This document shows positions 27,201 to 36,494 of a stretch of 64,000 nt of DNA, one piece after another. The notes under the pieces are model-generated. The model was not told where the DNA came from, made no database searches, and saw only the letters and a program-made list of their open reading frames with translations. Numbering within the stretch: position 1 is the stretch's first letter; each line of letters opens with the position of its first letter. The stretch covers positions 26,956 through 90,955 of the forward strand of contig KE159681.1 of the NCBI GenBank assembly GCA_000403415.2, in the 5' to 3' direction. Both the position numbers and the translations under genes were made by a program. This DNA comes from Firmicutes bacterium M10-2 (GTDB lineage: Bacteria; Bacillota_I; Bacilli_A; Erysipelotrichales; Erysipelotrichaceae).

Positions 27201-27860
27201 CTACCCTAACCGATATCCATACCCGTAAATTGTATGGATATTTAAGTTTGGCAATTTTTTTCTCAAACGGCGCAATGTATCGTCTACAACACGATCCGAA
27301 CCGAAATAATTTTCATCCCATACATTTTCGAGGATTTTATCTCTTGAAAAAGCGATTCCTTTATTTTTAATAAACATCATTAGAAGATCGAACTCTTTCG
27401 TTGTCAATTCGATCTCGACATTATCTGTATAAATTTTACGCTGTACTTCATCTAATTCATATCCATCTACAGAAATGCGGGTACTATTGTCCTTGTACGC
27501 TCTTTTTATAATGTTGTTGACACGCAATACAACTTCTTTCGGGGAAAACGGCTTGGTAATATAATCATCACAACCTTTTTCCAGTCCGATGATCCGATCG
27601 AATTCCTTGTCACGAGCTGACATAAAGACTACCGGAATATCCGGGGCTTGCAAACGTATCGCTTCCAGTAAATCAAATCCAGATTTATCATCCAGCATAA
27701 TATCGAGGATCCATAGATGCACATCATCATCTCCGACATGCGCACTCGCCTCTTCATATGTGTAATATGAATGTACTTCATAACCATCTTTTCGCAAATA
27801 TTGTGCGACAAGATTATTAATATCCTTCTCGTCTTCTACAATGTTTACAACTCTTTTCAT
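27201..27860 (-). CDS. OmpR-family response regulator (CssR-like)
   Basis: The 219-residue regulator has a receiver domain with Asp53 in HLWILDIML as the phosphorylation site and Lys in KPF. A winged-helix output domain ends in IYGYGYRLG. The LWILDIML and SARD...GLE...DDYI stretches resemble Bacillus CssR, which responds to secretion and envelope stress. It lies 17 bases after glmM, suggesting co-transcription with cell-wall precursor genes. The stimulus is inferred. Confidence 0.92.
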   Translation of the reverse strand: MKRVVNIVEDEKDINNLVAQYLRKDGYEVHSYYTYEEASAHVGDDDVHLWILDIMLDDKSGFDLLEAIRLQAPDIPVVFMSARDKEFDRIIGLEKGCDDYITKPFSPKEVVLRVNNIIKRAYKDNSTRISVDGYELDEVQRKIYTDNVEIELTTKEFDLLMMFIKNKGIAFSRDKILENVWDENYFGSDRVVDDTLRRLRKKLPNLNIHTIYGYGYRLG

Positions 27861-27877
27861 AAGCTGCCTCCTAAAAT

Positions 27878-29224
27878 CTAAAAGCCGCGTTCCTTGATAT
27901 AATTGACAACACGATCTACATATATCTTACACAATTCGTCGGTTTTTGCTTCCACCATGACCCGAATCAGCGGCTCGGTTCCACTTGGACGTACCAAGAT
28001 CCGGCCATCTCCATTCAAATCAGTATTAACTGACTCAATGACTTTTTTCAATTCTTCATCATCCAAAACAACTTTTTTGTCTTTTACCGGTACATTTTCC
28101 AATAGCTGAGGATAAATAAACAATCCTTCCGATAATTCCTGCAAGTTCTTTCCGGTCTTTTTCATCGTTTCAAGTAGTTTCAGTGCCGTAAGCAATCCAT
28201 CTCCGGTCACTGCATGTTCATAAAAAATAATGTGACCGCTTTGTTCTCCGCCAAGATAATAATCGTTTTTCTGCATTTCTTCAAAAACGTATTTATCCCC
28301 CACATCCGTTTGGATATAGTCGATCTTTGAAGCATCCAAAGCTTTGTATAAACCAAGATTAGCCATCACTGTCGTAACAACCATATTTTTATTCAAATGA
28401 TTTTTTTCTTTCAAATATCGACCGCAAATGTAAAGAATATAATCGCCATTTACAAGTTCGCCATCGGAATTAACCGCAATCAAACGATCGGCATCTCCAT
28501 CAAAAGCAAGCCCGATCTCGTAATCGCCTTCTTTGACCATTCGGATCAATGCTTCCGGATGAGTCGATCCACACTTCAAATTGATATTGATTCCATTTGG
28601 TGAATTGCTGATTGCATCCACGCTAGCTCCCATGGACTTTAAAGTTTCCAGTGCTGTGCTTGTCGCCGATCCATTGGCCAGATCCAACGCAATTTTCATA
28701 CCGGAAAGATCGATTGGAACGATACTTTTAAGCCAGGACATGTAAATTTCCAAGCCATCTTGCCATTCAATGTATTCCCCAATATGATCCCCTGTCGATA
28801 ACGGCAGTTCACATTCCTGATCCATATACGATTCGATCTTTAAAAGGACATCTTCATCCATTTTCTGCCCTTTGTGATCAAAAATCTTGATCCCGTTGTC
28901 ATAATACGGATTGTGCGAAGCCGAAACCATAATTCCGCAGTCAAATCGTTCTTTGTTGACTAAATAAGACACAGCAGGTGTGGGGCATACGCCCAATAAA
29001 TACACTTGCGCTCCGGTACTTGTCGCTCCGGCCGCCAAAGCCAACTCAAACATATCTCCCGAAAGTCTTGTGTCTTTTCCAATCAAGATTTTCGCATGTT
29101 TGTTTTCCTGACCATAATACCATCCTAAATACTGGCCGATCCTTAACGCCATATCCAGCGTCAGATCTTCATTTGCTTTTCCACGAACCCCGTCGGTTCC
29201 AAAATATTTACCCAATTTATTCAC
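27878..29224 (-). CDS. glmM: Phosphoglucosamine mutase GlmM
   Basis: The 448-residue enzyme converts glucosamine-6-phosphate to glucosamine-1-phosphate on the way to UDP-GlcNAc and peptidoglycan. It begins KYFGTDGVRG, has the phosphoserine loop in VSASHNP (about residue 100), the metal loop DGDADR, the sugar loop GGEQSGH and the phosphate-binding RPSGTEP near the end. It is the third gene of the conserved cdaA-cdaR-glmM cluster. In other Bacillota GlmM binds and inhibits CdaA. Confidence 0.96.
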   Translation of the reverse strand: MNKLGKYFGTDGVRGKANEDLTLDMALRIGQYLGWYYGQENKHAKILIGKDTRLSGDMFELALAAGATSTGAQVYLLGVCPTPAVSYLVNKERFDCGIMVSASHNPYYDNGIKIFDHKGQKMDEDVLLKIESYMDQECELPLSTGDHIGEYIEWQDGLEIYMSWLKSIVPIDLSGMKIALDLANGSATSTALETLKSMGASVDAISNSPNGININLKCGSTHPEALIRMVKEGDYEIGLAFDGDADRLIAVNSDGELVNGDYILYICGRYLKEKNHLNKNMVVTTVMANLGLYKALDASKIDYIQTDVGDKYVFEEMQKNDYYLGGEQSGHIIFYEHAVTGDGLLTALKLLETMKKTGKNLQELSEGLFIYPQLLENVPVKDKKVVLDDEELKKVIESVNTDLNGDGRILVRPSGTEPLIRVMVEAKTDELCKIYVDRVVNYIKERGF

Positions 29225-29227
29225 TCC

Positions 29228-30010
29228 TTAATCGTTGCTGTTGGTATTCGTATTTGTTTTTATTTTTACGCTCACTTCTACACTTGACGGATTGATCTCC
29301 ACATCCAGTTTATTTCCGCCGGCATCATAAGCCACCAATGGTGCGTTGATCGTAAAATCCGAATTTTTCCCTGTCGTGTCCACAATCGCTTCCACTTTCC
29401 GGATCGATTCCAGTTTATCCTGGGTCGCTTTGACTTGGACCATCGATTGCGCGACTGTCACGCCATCAAAATCACTTTTCTTTTGACCGATTCCGATCAG
29501 CAATTCCGCATCCACCGGGAACGATTGTGTACGTTTCTTTTGTACTTCAACCTCCACAGTTGCCGGATTTACGACCGTATCGATCTGCTTTGGAATATTG
29601 GTGGCCTGCAATGTCACGACATTATCCCCTTCTGCGAAAGTTCTCAAATCGGCGATTACAACTGCCTGATTTGTTTGATTGCGAAACGATTGAATATCTG
29701 CCGGATCGCCTGTCAATGTCAAATCCACCGTTGAAGGAACACCTGAAATTTCATATGCTTCTGTATCGGCTTTCACTTCTACTGCCACACCCGGTACATT
29801 TAGTGTCGTCAGATCCTTATTGAAGAAAGTATACTGAATATCATCGAAATTTACTCCTATGCAAATCCCTATCGATACCAAAAGCGAAACGATGATCGAG
29901 CTTTTTTTATGATAGATGATCTTATCGAATAATTTCGAAAGCCTTGAAAACAGGCCGGCTCCGACGCTTTTACATTTTTCGAGAAAACTTTGTGCCTGTT
30001 TACGATCCAT
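29228..30010 (-). CDS. cdaR: CdaR, YbbR-domain regulator of diadenylate cyclase
   Basis: This 260-residue protein has one N-terminal membrane helix (about 36-54) and extracytoplasmic YbbR repeats, for example GVAVEVKADTEAYEISGVPS. CdaR modulates the membrane-bound cyclase CdaA. The gene overlaps the cdaA end by 11 bases and lies 3 bases before glmM, the usual order in Bacillota. It has fewer YbbR repeats (about two to three) than the long Bacillus protein. Confidence 0.92.
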   Translation of the reverse strand: MDRKQAQSFLEKCKSVGAGLFSRLSKLFDKIIYHKKSSIIVSLLVSIGICIGVNFDDIQYTFFNKDLTTLNVPGVAVEVKADTEAYEISGVPSTVDLTLTGDPADIQSFRNQTNQAVVIADLRTFAEGDNVVTLQATNIPKQIDTVVNPATVEVEVQKKRTQSFPVDAELLIGIGQKKSDFDGVTVAQSMVQVKATQDKLESIRKVEAIVDTTGKNSDFTINAPLVAYDAGGNKLDVEINPSSVEVSVKIKTNTNTNSND

Positions 30011-30932
30011 TCTTCTTTCCTCCAGTATGCGAATACAAATCGACGATTTCCACAGCCTTTACCCGTTCATCTTCGTTCTTCGCCGGTTTTTCTTCCACTT
30101 TTCTTGTCCGATTCAAAGAAAAAGAGCGAGCTGTTTTCAAGACCGGATCAAACAAGGTTGTTTTTGTTTCCGGGATCACGAGTTTATTGGTCAGCAGACG
30201 CTTCAATCCTTCCGGCTTGTATTGAGTAAGTTGTCCTCTTATCGCAACGGAAATGTGTCCTGTTTCCTCGCTCACGATAATCGTGATCGAATCTGTTATT
30301 TCGCTGATTCCTACCGCAGCCCGATGTCTTGCGCCATATTTGCTTGGAAGATCCTTTGTGGTGGGCGGAAAATAGGCTGCTGCACAGGCAATCTTCACAC
30401 CTTGAATGATGACTGCCCCATCATGCATAGGCGTACCATATTGAAAGATGGTATTGATCAGCTCGCTTGATACTTCCGAATCCATACGAATACCGGTTTC
30501 AATATAATCTTCCAAAGACTGCGATTGCTGAATGGTAATCAGCGCCCCGGTCTTTAATTTAGACATGGCTGCGCAAGCATCTACAAGCTGATCGATCATA
30601 TGCACATATTCACCTTCGGACACATTCATATTAAAGATGGTTGTTGTCTTTCCTACTTTTTCGAGCATCGAACGAATTTCGGGCTGAAATAAGATCAGCA
30701 CCGCTACGACACCCCAATTCAGGAAAATATCGATCAAATAATTCAAAGCATGCAATCCAAGCACGACTGCAATCATCTTAATTAAGATGATGACAATAAT
30801 TCCTTTAAAAATCTGTATCGTTCTTGAATTGTTCCGAATGATCCGCAATCCGGAATAGATCAATCCCCACACAACAAAAATATCCAAGACAAGCTTTATG
30901 ATAATCGAAATGTCATTCCAAGAAAAATCCAT
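30000..30932 (-). CDS. cdaA: Diadenylate cyclase CdaA (c-di-AMP synthase)
   Basis: The 310-residue protein has three N-terminal membrane helices and a DAC domain with the catalytic DGA (in MHDGAVIIQG) and RHR (in GARHRAAVG) motifs. It joins two ATP into c-di-AMP, which controls potassium and osmolyte balance and wall homeostasis. A hydrophilic C-terminal extension of about 45 residues (KTARSFSLNRTRKVEEKPAK...) goes beyond the core. It heads a probable six-gene operon that runs to 24772. Confidence 0.96.
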   Translation of the reverse strand: MDFSWNDISIIIKLVLDIFVVWGLIYSGLRIIRNNSRTIQIFKGIIVIILIKMIAVVLGLHALNYLIDIFLNWGVVAVLILFQPEIRSMLEKVGKTTTIFNMNVSEGEYVHMIDQLVDACAAMSKLKTGALITIQQSQSLEDYIETGIRMDSEVSSELINTIFQYGTPMHDGAVIIQGVKIACAAAYFPPTTKDLPSKYGARHRAAVGISEITDSITIIVSEETGHISVAIRGQLTQYKPEGLKRLLTNKLVIPETKTTLFDPVLKTARSFSLNRTRKVEEKPAKNEDERVKAVEIVDLYSHTGGKKNGS

Positions 30933-30961
30933 GACACCCCTCCTTTTTATCGATTCACAAT

Positions 30962-31729
30962 TTAAGAAATCGTTTCAATCAATGTATGGATCGAATCCAC
31001 GACCTCTTTGGCCTGGGCTTGAACTTCTTCCGGAGCCATTGCCATCGCATAGCTGTTTTCCTTTTCTTCAAGCATCGGTATATCGTTATATGAATCTCCG
31101 ATCACAAAAACATCTTCGTCATTTACTTTCGCAAATGCCATGACGAAATCAAGACCGGAACTTTTCGAAACACCTTTCGGAACGATATCGACAACACTGT
31201 TATTCGTATATGCGGTAATAGTCGAACCAAAAAAATGATTGATTTGTTCTGCCATAGCCAAAGCTTCTTCGTTGCTGGACATCGAAAGCACCAATTGGGC
31301 GAATTTTCCGCTATTCAGCAATTCTTCTTCGCTCATGTCAGGTTCCAGGGTCGGATAGCGATGATCCGTCACTGTGGGATCCACGACGATTTTGTGACGC
31401 ACTTTCCCGTCATTCACTACATAACTTGCCACATTTTCCAATTCTTTGGCGACATAGATAATATCGATTGCGGTAATATAATCCAAATAATTCGCCATCA
31501 TTTCATTATCTTTTGCATCAAAGACCATTCCTCCATTGTTGGTAATTAAATAATCGCAAGGAATATCGAATTTTTTTATTTGTTCTTTGATCGATTGTAA
31601 AGAACGTCCTGTCGCAAGCACGAAAAGATTCCCATCCTTTTTCCATTTTCTGATCGCGTCGAGATCGTCTTCCATGATTGCGCCTCCGTAATGCAACGTT
31701 CCATCATAATCACTTGCTAATAGTTTCAT
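30962..31729 (-). CDS. HAD-superfamily Cof-type phosphatase
   Basis: From ATG 31729 (AGAGAGGAT ribosome site) the protein has 255 residues and begins MKLLASDYDGTLHYGG, which supplies the two HAD motif I Asp residues. Motif II is in VLATGRS, motif III a Lys in the GVSKSSGL region, and motif IV GDSYNDIPML. This is the Cof/YbiV group, which dephosphorylates sugar phosphates or FMN-like compounds. An in-frame start at 31822 would reach into the gamma-glutamyltranspeptidase gene and is not used. Confidence 0.91.
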   Translation of the reverse strand: MKLLASDYDGTLHYGGAIMEDDLDAIRKWKKDGNLFVLATGRSLQSIKEQIKKFDIPCDYLITNNGGMVFDAKDNEMMANYLDYITAIDIIYVAKELENVASYVVNDGKVRHKIVVDPTVTDHRYPTLEPDMSEEELLNSGKFAQLVLSMSSNEEALAMAEQINHFFGSTITAYTNNSVVDIVPKGVSKSSGLDFVMAFAKVNDEDVFVIGDSYNDIPMLEEKENSYAMAMAPEEVQAQAKEVVDSIHTLIETIS

Positions 31730-31782
31730 AAGTATATCCTCTCTGTTTTTGTCCGTTAGAAATATTCTATCACATAATTGAT

Positions 31783-33342
31783 TTAATAACACCCTATGTT
31801 GCTGTCGGTCCTCGATTCGCAAGCTCCGCAGTATACGCCGTTTTCCAGTCGGACAATCATCTGTCCACGTCCGAACAAACTGTATTCTTTGTCAACAATC
31901 ACTTCATGACCGCGAGCTTTCAGTTCAGCAATCACACTCTCATCCATATCTTCTTCCACATGGACAATCAAATCCTTTTCCCACATCCAGCGTGGCGCAT
32001 CCAAACTGGATTGCGCATCCATTTGTTCATGAAGCCAGTGTTCCAATACTTGAACATGTCCTTGTGGCTGCATATATCCTCCCATGACTCCGAATGCGGC
32101 TATAGCCTGTCCTTGTTTCGTCACAAAACCCGGAATAATCGTATGGTACGTTTTTTTACTTGGACGTAAACAGTTTACGTGATCTTCATCAAGCGAAAAA
32201 TCGGCTCCTCTGTTTTGCAAGGATATGCCATCTACTACGATCCCGCTGCCAAATCCCATATAGTTCGACTGGATCATAGAAACCATATTTCCTTTTTGAT
32301 CGGCTGCGCATAAATATACGGTGCCGCTTGTAGCCGGATCGCTTGCCCCGTATTCCTTGGCATGATCAAGTCCTATTTGTCGGGCACATTGTTTTCCGTA
32401 ATGTGGAGTCAGCAACAATTTCGGATCAACACGCATAGCCTTAGGGTCGCTGACAAAATGCTTCGCATTGACGAACGCTTGCTTGATGGCTTCGATTTGA
32501 AGGTGCACACTACTTGTTTGCAGTTGTTCAAGCGTATTTAATGCCATAAGAGCGACAATCCCTTGCCCGTTTGGCGGAATTTCCCATACATCATAGTCTT
32601 GATAGCGGACAGAGATTGGATCGACCCACTCAACTTTATGATCCATTAGATCTTCTTTACGCAAAAATCCGTTATGCTGACGACTCTCTTCATCGATCCG
32701 TTTGGCAAGCTCCCCTTTGTACAAACTTTTTCCTTTGGTTTTCGCAATCATTGTCAGTGCGTTGGCAATGGTCGGCAAAGAAATCATATCTCCTGCTTTC
32801 ACTTCATATCCGAACGTTTCGAAATAGCCTTGAAATTGCGGATCGTTCCATTTCTTATTCGCCATATGATAGGCACAATTCCACATGCGTGCCGTTTCCT
32901 TCCCAATGGGAAATCCTTCTTTGGCGTAGCGTATTGCCGGTTCGAGAACTTGTTCAAAAGACAATACGCCGAATTTTTCATTCATGGCGACCCAGCCAGC
33001 TACTGCGCCCGGCACCGTTACGGGACTCCATCCGTATTTTGGCATTTCATCAACCATTCCGTGTTTTTCCAAGATCTTTTCTTTTGAAATGTTTTTAGGC
33101 GAACGCCCTGATGAATTCATGCCGTAAAGAGTCTTTCCTGAATAGATCAAAGCGAAATTATCGGATCCCAATCCGTTTGCTGTCGGTTCAATGACACATA
33201 ATGTGGCGGCCATCGCAACTGCAGCATCTATTGCGTTTCCTCCTTTTTGCAAAATTTCGATTCCGGCTGCCGAAGCAAGCGCGTTTCCTGTAATACACAT
33301 TCCGTTTTTCGCATAAATACAGTTTCTTGATTGTTTGTTCAT
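31783..33342 (-). CDS. Gamma-glutamyltranspeptidase family protein
   Basis: The 519-residue protein (start 33342, AGGGGAT site) belongs to the Ntn-hydrolase GGT family, which cleaves gamma-glutamyl bonds of glutathione and similar compounds. Cleavage into two chains would occur before Thr in DPATSGTVYLCAADQKGN. NGQGIVAL and the SNYMGFGSG loop are also family features. No signal peptide is visible, so a cytoplasmic role, as in YwrD-like members, is likely. Substrate is inferred from the family. Confidence 0.88.
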   Translation of the reverse strand: MNKQSRNCIYAKNGMCITGNALASAAGIEILQKGGNAIDAAVAMAATLCVIEPTANGLGSDNFALIYSGKTLYGMNSSGRSPKNISKEKILEKHGMVDEMPKYGWSPVTVPGAVAGWVAMNEKFGVLSFEQVLEPAIRYAKEGFPIGKETARMWNCAYHMANKKWNDPQFQGYFETFGYEVKAGDMISLPTIANALTMIAKTKGKSLYKGELAKRIDEESRQHNGFLRKEDLMDHKVEWVDPISVRYQDYDVWEIPPNGQGIVALMALNTLEQLQTSSVHLQIEAIKQAFVNAKHFVSDPKAMRVDPKLLLTPHYGKQCARQIGLDHAKEYGASDPATSGTVYLCAADQKGNMVSMIQSNYMGFGSGIVVDGISLQNRGADFSLDEDHVNCLRPSKKTYHTIIPGFVTKQGQAIAAFGVMGGYMQPQGHVQVLEHWLHEQMDAQSSLDAPRWMWEKDLIVHVEEDMDESVIAELKARGHEVIVDKEYSLFGRGQMIVRLENGVYCGACESRTDSNIGCY

Positions 33343-33369
33343 TTTCCGATCCCCTTTCTTTATCATTAT

Positions 33370-33398
33370 AAAAAAAACTGGTACGAAAATACCAGATT
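33370..33398 (-). terminator. Terminator after the VTT-domain gene
   Basis: CTGGT and ACCAG flank a 9-base loop, with eight T residues following on the minus strand. Confidence 0.8.
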
Positions 33399-33968
33399 TT
33401 ATAGAAAGGAAAGCAACGTCGTCAGGGACATGCTGTAGGCGATCAGAGCGAGCGGCTTACCTAAAACGATGATCCATGTAAATTTGGTCAAGGACATTTT
33501 GGATAATCCTGCAATCATGCAAAGCACATCGTCGGGCGCGCAAGGAAAGAAAATGGCAGCTGCAAAGAACCAATCGAATTTTTTTCCGCGATCGAGCCAC
33601 TGTATGTATTTATCGTACTGTTCTTGTTTGACAAACTTTAATATAAAATCCTTTCCGTATTTTCTTGCGATCAAAAAAGCCAAGATCGAACCGATGACAA
33701 GACCAAGATAATTGTAAAAAAAGCCAAACAATGGCCCGAAACAGAGCACGCCGATTGCACTGCTGATCCCTCCGGGAATGATAGGAATAACGACTTGCAC
33801 GATTTGCAAAAATATAAACAGCAATGGTGCGAACCAACCTGTTTTTGTAAGCAAAGCTTGCAAAGCGCTTGGATCGGTGAAGTATCCCTGAATATAAAAA
33901 TAGATCATGAGGATCAAAAGCATGCCTGTACCGATCCATGTTGTGTATTGTATTGTTCTTTTTGTCAT
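33399..33968 (-). CDS. TVP38/TMEM64 (VTT/DedA-type) membrane protein
   Basis: The 189-residue integral membrane protein has five to six hydrophobic helices and the family core, including PGGISSAIGVLCFGPLFGFFYNYLG and FFPCAPDDVLCMIAGL. Relatives include YdjX/YtxB and DedA proteins. Some members move lipids such as undecaprenyl phosphate or phosphatidylethanolamine between leaflets. The exact substrate is unknown. It has its own terminator. Confidence 0.87.
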   Translation of the reverse strand: MTKRTIQYTTWIGTGMLLILMIYFYIQGYFTDPSALQALLTKTGWFAPLLFIFLQIVQVVIPIIPGGISSAIGVLCFGPLFGFFYNYLGLVIGSILAFLIARKYGKDFILKFVKQEQYDKYIQWLDRGKKFDWFFAAAIFFPCAPDDVLCMIAGLSKMSLTKFTWIIVLGKPLALIAYSMSLTTLLSFL

Positions 33969-34134
33969 GCTTCTAGTATAAACTGCTAAACGAAAAGTTC
34001 CCTGTCTTAATTCTTAAGATTCTCTAACTTTTTTGTAATGTCTACTGCTAAAATGAGTAGGCTTTCGTGTCCTTAAAAAGCAGAGGACTCACGATCCAAC
34101 GTATTTCGGGAAAATCGAGAATCAGAAAAGAAAA

Positions 34135-34163
34135 AACGCCTTCATTTCTTCGGGCGTTTGCTT
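34135..34163 (-). terminator. Terminator of the nad operon
   Basis: AACGCC and GGCGTT stems enclose a 12-base loop and are followed by T residues on the minus strand. It starts at the nadA stop codon. Confidence 0.82.
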
Positions 34164-35080
34164 CATCCTAAGCGAATCATTTCTTCCAAGCTGTGTCTTG
34201 CCTGATCCATCGTGTCTTGGTCGAGAATAATTTCTTCTCCGGCTTCTTTTTTCAAAGTGTGATAAATATCCATCAAAGTTGTCGCTTTCATATCCGAGCA
34301 TAAAAGCTGATTTGATAAAGGAATAAACTGTTTATCGAGGCATTCAAACTGCAAATGTTCGACAATGCTGATTTCAGTCCCGATGATAAATTCCTTTTGA
34401 TCTGATTTTCTTGCATAGTCCATGATTTCGGTGGTCGAGCCTACAAAATCAGCCATTTCAACGACTTCTTTCGGACATTCCGGATGAACGAGCAATAAAG
34501 CGTTCGGATATTTTTCTTTTACTTTTTGCGCATTTTCTTTTCTCATTCTTGCATGATACGGGCAGCCTCCGTCAATGAACTGAAATTGTTTTTCAGGTAC
34601 TTTTTCCGCTACATAAGAGCCTAAATTAGGATCAGGAATAAATAAGATTTTCTCGTTTTCAATATTTCTGCACACTTCCACAGCACAGGAAGAGGTGACG
34701 CAGACATCAGCGCAAGTTTTTAATTTTGCGGTCGTATTCACATAAGCGACCACACAATATTCGGGGTTTTCCTTTTTGAAATTTTCCACTTCTTTTTTTG
34801 TAAACTGTTCGGCCATCGGACACCCTGCCATTGGATTGGGTAAAAACACATGTTTTCGAGGGCATAGGATCTTGCATGTTTCGGCCATGAAGCGTACCCC
34901 ACACATAATAATATTTTCTTTCGGATCGTTTTGTGCTTTGACTGCCAGACCATAAGAATCCCCGACGATATCGGCGATTTCCAAAACATCCTGTCCTTGA
35001 TACGCGTGGGCAAGAATGGTCGTGTCGGTTTCTTTTTTCAATCGATTGATTTCTTTCTTGATTTCTTCTACTGATGCCAT
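34163..35080 (-). CDS. nadA: Quinolinate synthase NadA
   Basis: The 305-residue enzyme condenses iminoaspartate with dihydroxyacetone phosphate to quinolinate, using a [4Fe-4S] cluster. Conserved Cys residues occur in CGVRFMAETC, TSSCAVEVC and HPECP. AHAYQGQDV and GSYVAEKVP are further family landmarks. I chose ATG 35080, 2 bases after the niaR stop. The upstream in-frame start at 35113 lies inside niaR. It is the last gene of nadB-nadC-niaR-nadA. Confidence 0.95.
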   Translation of the reverse strand: MASVEEIKKEINRLKKETDTTILAHAYQGQDVLEIADIVGDSYGLAVKAQNDPKENIIMCGVRFMAETCKILCPRKHVFLPNPMAGCPMAEQFTKKEVENFKKENPEYCVVAYVNTTAKLKTCADVCVTSSCAVEVCRNIENEKILFIPDPNLGSYVAEKVPEKQFQFIDGGCPYHARMRKENAQKVKEKYPNALLLVHPECPKEVVEMADFVGSTTEIMDYARKSDQKEFIIGTEISIVEHLQFECLDKQFIPLSNQLLCSDMKATTLMDIYHTLKKEAGEEIILDQDTMDQARHSLEEMIRLG

Positions 35081-35082
35081 GC

Positions 35083-35634
35083 TCAGATCATCTCGCTTTC
35101 TTCTTTTTCCCAAGGACTTAGCGGGGCCAGCAAATCGGCTTCCTTGAGCTTTTGCTCGATCAGCTGCAATCGCTGATCATTGTCGGCTTCGACTAAATGA
35201 TAATGATATCCGCTGGTCACTTCTCCCAAATACTTGGATTTGCTTCCTTTAAAACTTTCCATGAAATCGATCGCGTCCTGACGACTGCGAATATCGAGTT
35301 CGACAGTAATCCGTCCGTAAACCCGATGGGAAATGCTTACGTTTTTTACCCTTCCTCCGTGATCGACAATGGTAAACAACTCTTCTTCGGTCCGATTTGC
35401 CGCATGATGCATCTTGAATTCTTTTTGATGCAGCGGACTTTTGTCTTTAATCATCAAATATCCTTCGGATGTCGAAGCGATATTCGGATTGAAAGTTTTA
35501 ATCAAAGCCATATCCTGAACGATTGTCTGTCTTGATACATTGAACATTTTCGATAATTCTTTCCCGGGTGTCGGATGGTCCGGATTTTTTTGAAGCACTT
35601 CGACAATCGCGTTTCGTCGTTCTTTTGAATTCAT
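35083..35634 (-). CDS. niaR: NiaR-type NAD biosynthesis repressor
   Basis: The 183-residue protein has an N-terminal HTH_11 domain (SKMFNVSRQTIVQDMALIK) and a C-terminal 3H domain. The expected His residues appear in HHAANRTEEELFTIVDHGGRV, ISHRVYGR and GYHYHLVE. NiaR represses NAD synthesis and niacin uptake genes when nicotinate is plentiful. It lies inside the operon it presumably controls, so it is probably autoregulated. The start overlaps the nadC stop by 4 bases. Confidence 0.92.
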   Translation of the reverse strand: MNSKERRNAIVEVLQKNPDHPTPGKELSKMFNVSRQTIVQDMALIKTFNPNIASTSEGYLMIKDKSPLHQKEFKMHHAANRTEEELFTIVDHGGRVKNVSISHRVYGRITVELDIRSRQDAIDFMESFKGSKSKYLGEVTSGYHYHLVEADNDQRLQLIEQKLKEADLLAPLSPWEKEESEMI

Positions 35635-36494
35635 TGCTCTTCTCCCAAAGGATGAAGATTCTTTAACGAAAGATCAAGAATTCCGGCATTGTAAATGATA
35701 GCTCCGCTTGAAATGAAATCAACATGCAAATCTTTCAGCATATAGATTTTTTCTTTCGTGACATTTCCCGAGCATTCGGTTTGAGCTCTGCCATCGATCC
35801 ATTCTATCGCTTGTTTCATCGTTTCGTGACTCATATTGTCAAGCATGATGATGTCTGCTTTCGCTTCTACAGCTTCCTTAACTTGTTCGATCGTTTCGCA
35901 TTCCACTTCGATTTTGCGCACAAACGGAGCATATGCTTTTGCCATTTCGACTGCTTTTTTGACCGATCCGGCTGCGGAAATATGATTGTCTTTCAGAAGG
36001 ACTCCATCCGATAAATTGTAGCGATGATTGCATCCTCCTCCGACTTTGACAGCATATTTTTCAAAGAGCCGATTATTCGGAGTCGTCTTTCTTGTATCAA
36101 GCAAGGTAATCCCTGTCCCTTTAAGCAATTCGGCAACTTCATGAGTGGCTGTTGCGATCCCGCTCATTCGCTGCAGATAATTCAATGCAGTGCGCTCTCC
36201 TGTCAGGATCGTACGAATATCGCCCACAACTTTTCCTAAAATCTGTCCGTCTTTCACGTTTTGACCTTCCGTACAGAAAAAGATCACATCGCAATTTGGA
36301 TCCAGTAAAGTAAACACACGTTTAAAAACGGACAATCCACAAACGATCCCATCCTGCTTGCATATCAGCTCGGCTTCTCCCAGAATTGTCCGGGGCATGA
36401 TCGCGTCCGTACTTACATCTCCACTGCTCACATCTTCTCTTAAGGCCGATAAGATCAATGGATCTGCATTTAATTTCAATACCACTTCATTCAT
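35631..36494 (-). CDS. nadC: Nicotinate-nucleotide pyrophosphorylase NadC
   Basis: The 287-residue enzyme turns quinolinate and PRPP into nicotinate mononucleotide and CO2. Signatures include EDVSSGDVSTDAI at the start, LLDTRKTTPNNR (PRPP and quinolinate contacts), GGCNHRYNLSDGVLLKDNH and the late IMLDNMS. It overlaps nadB by 8 bases and niaR by 4, so the operon is tightly coupled. Confidence 0.95.
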   Translation of the reverse strand: MNEVVLKLNADPLILSALREDVSSGDVSTDAIMPRTILGEAELICKQDGIVCGLSVFKRVFTLLDPNCDVIFFCTEGQNVKDGQILGKVVGDIRTILTGERTALNYLQRMSGIATATHEVAELLKGTGITLLDTRKTTPNNRLFEKYAVKVGGGCNHRYNLSDGVLLKDNHISAAGSVKKAVEMAKAYAPFVRKIEVECETIEQVKEAVEAKADIIMLDNMSHETMKQAIEWIDGRAQTECSGNVTKEKIYMLKDLHVDFISSGAIIYNAGILDLSLKNLHPLGEEQ

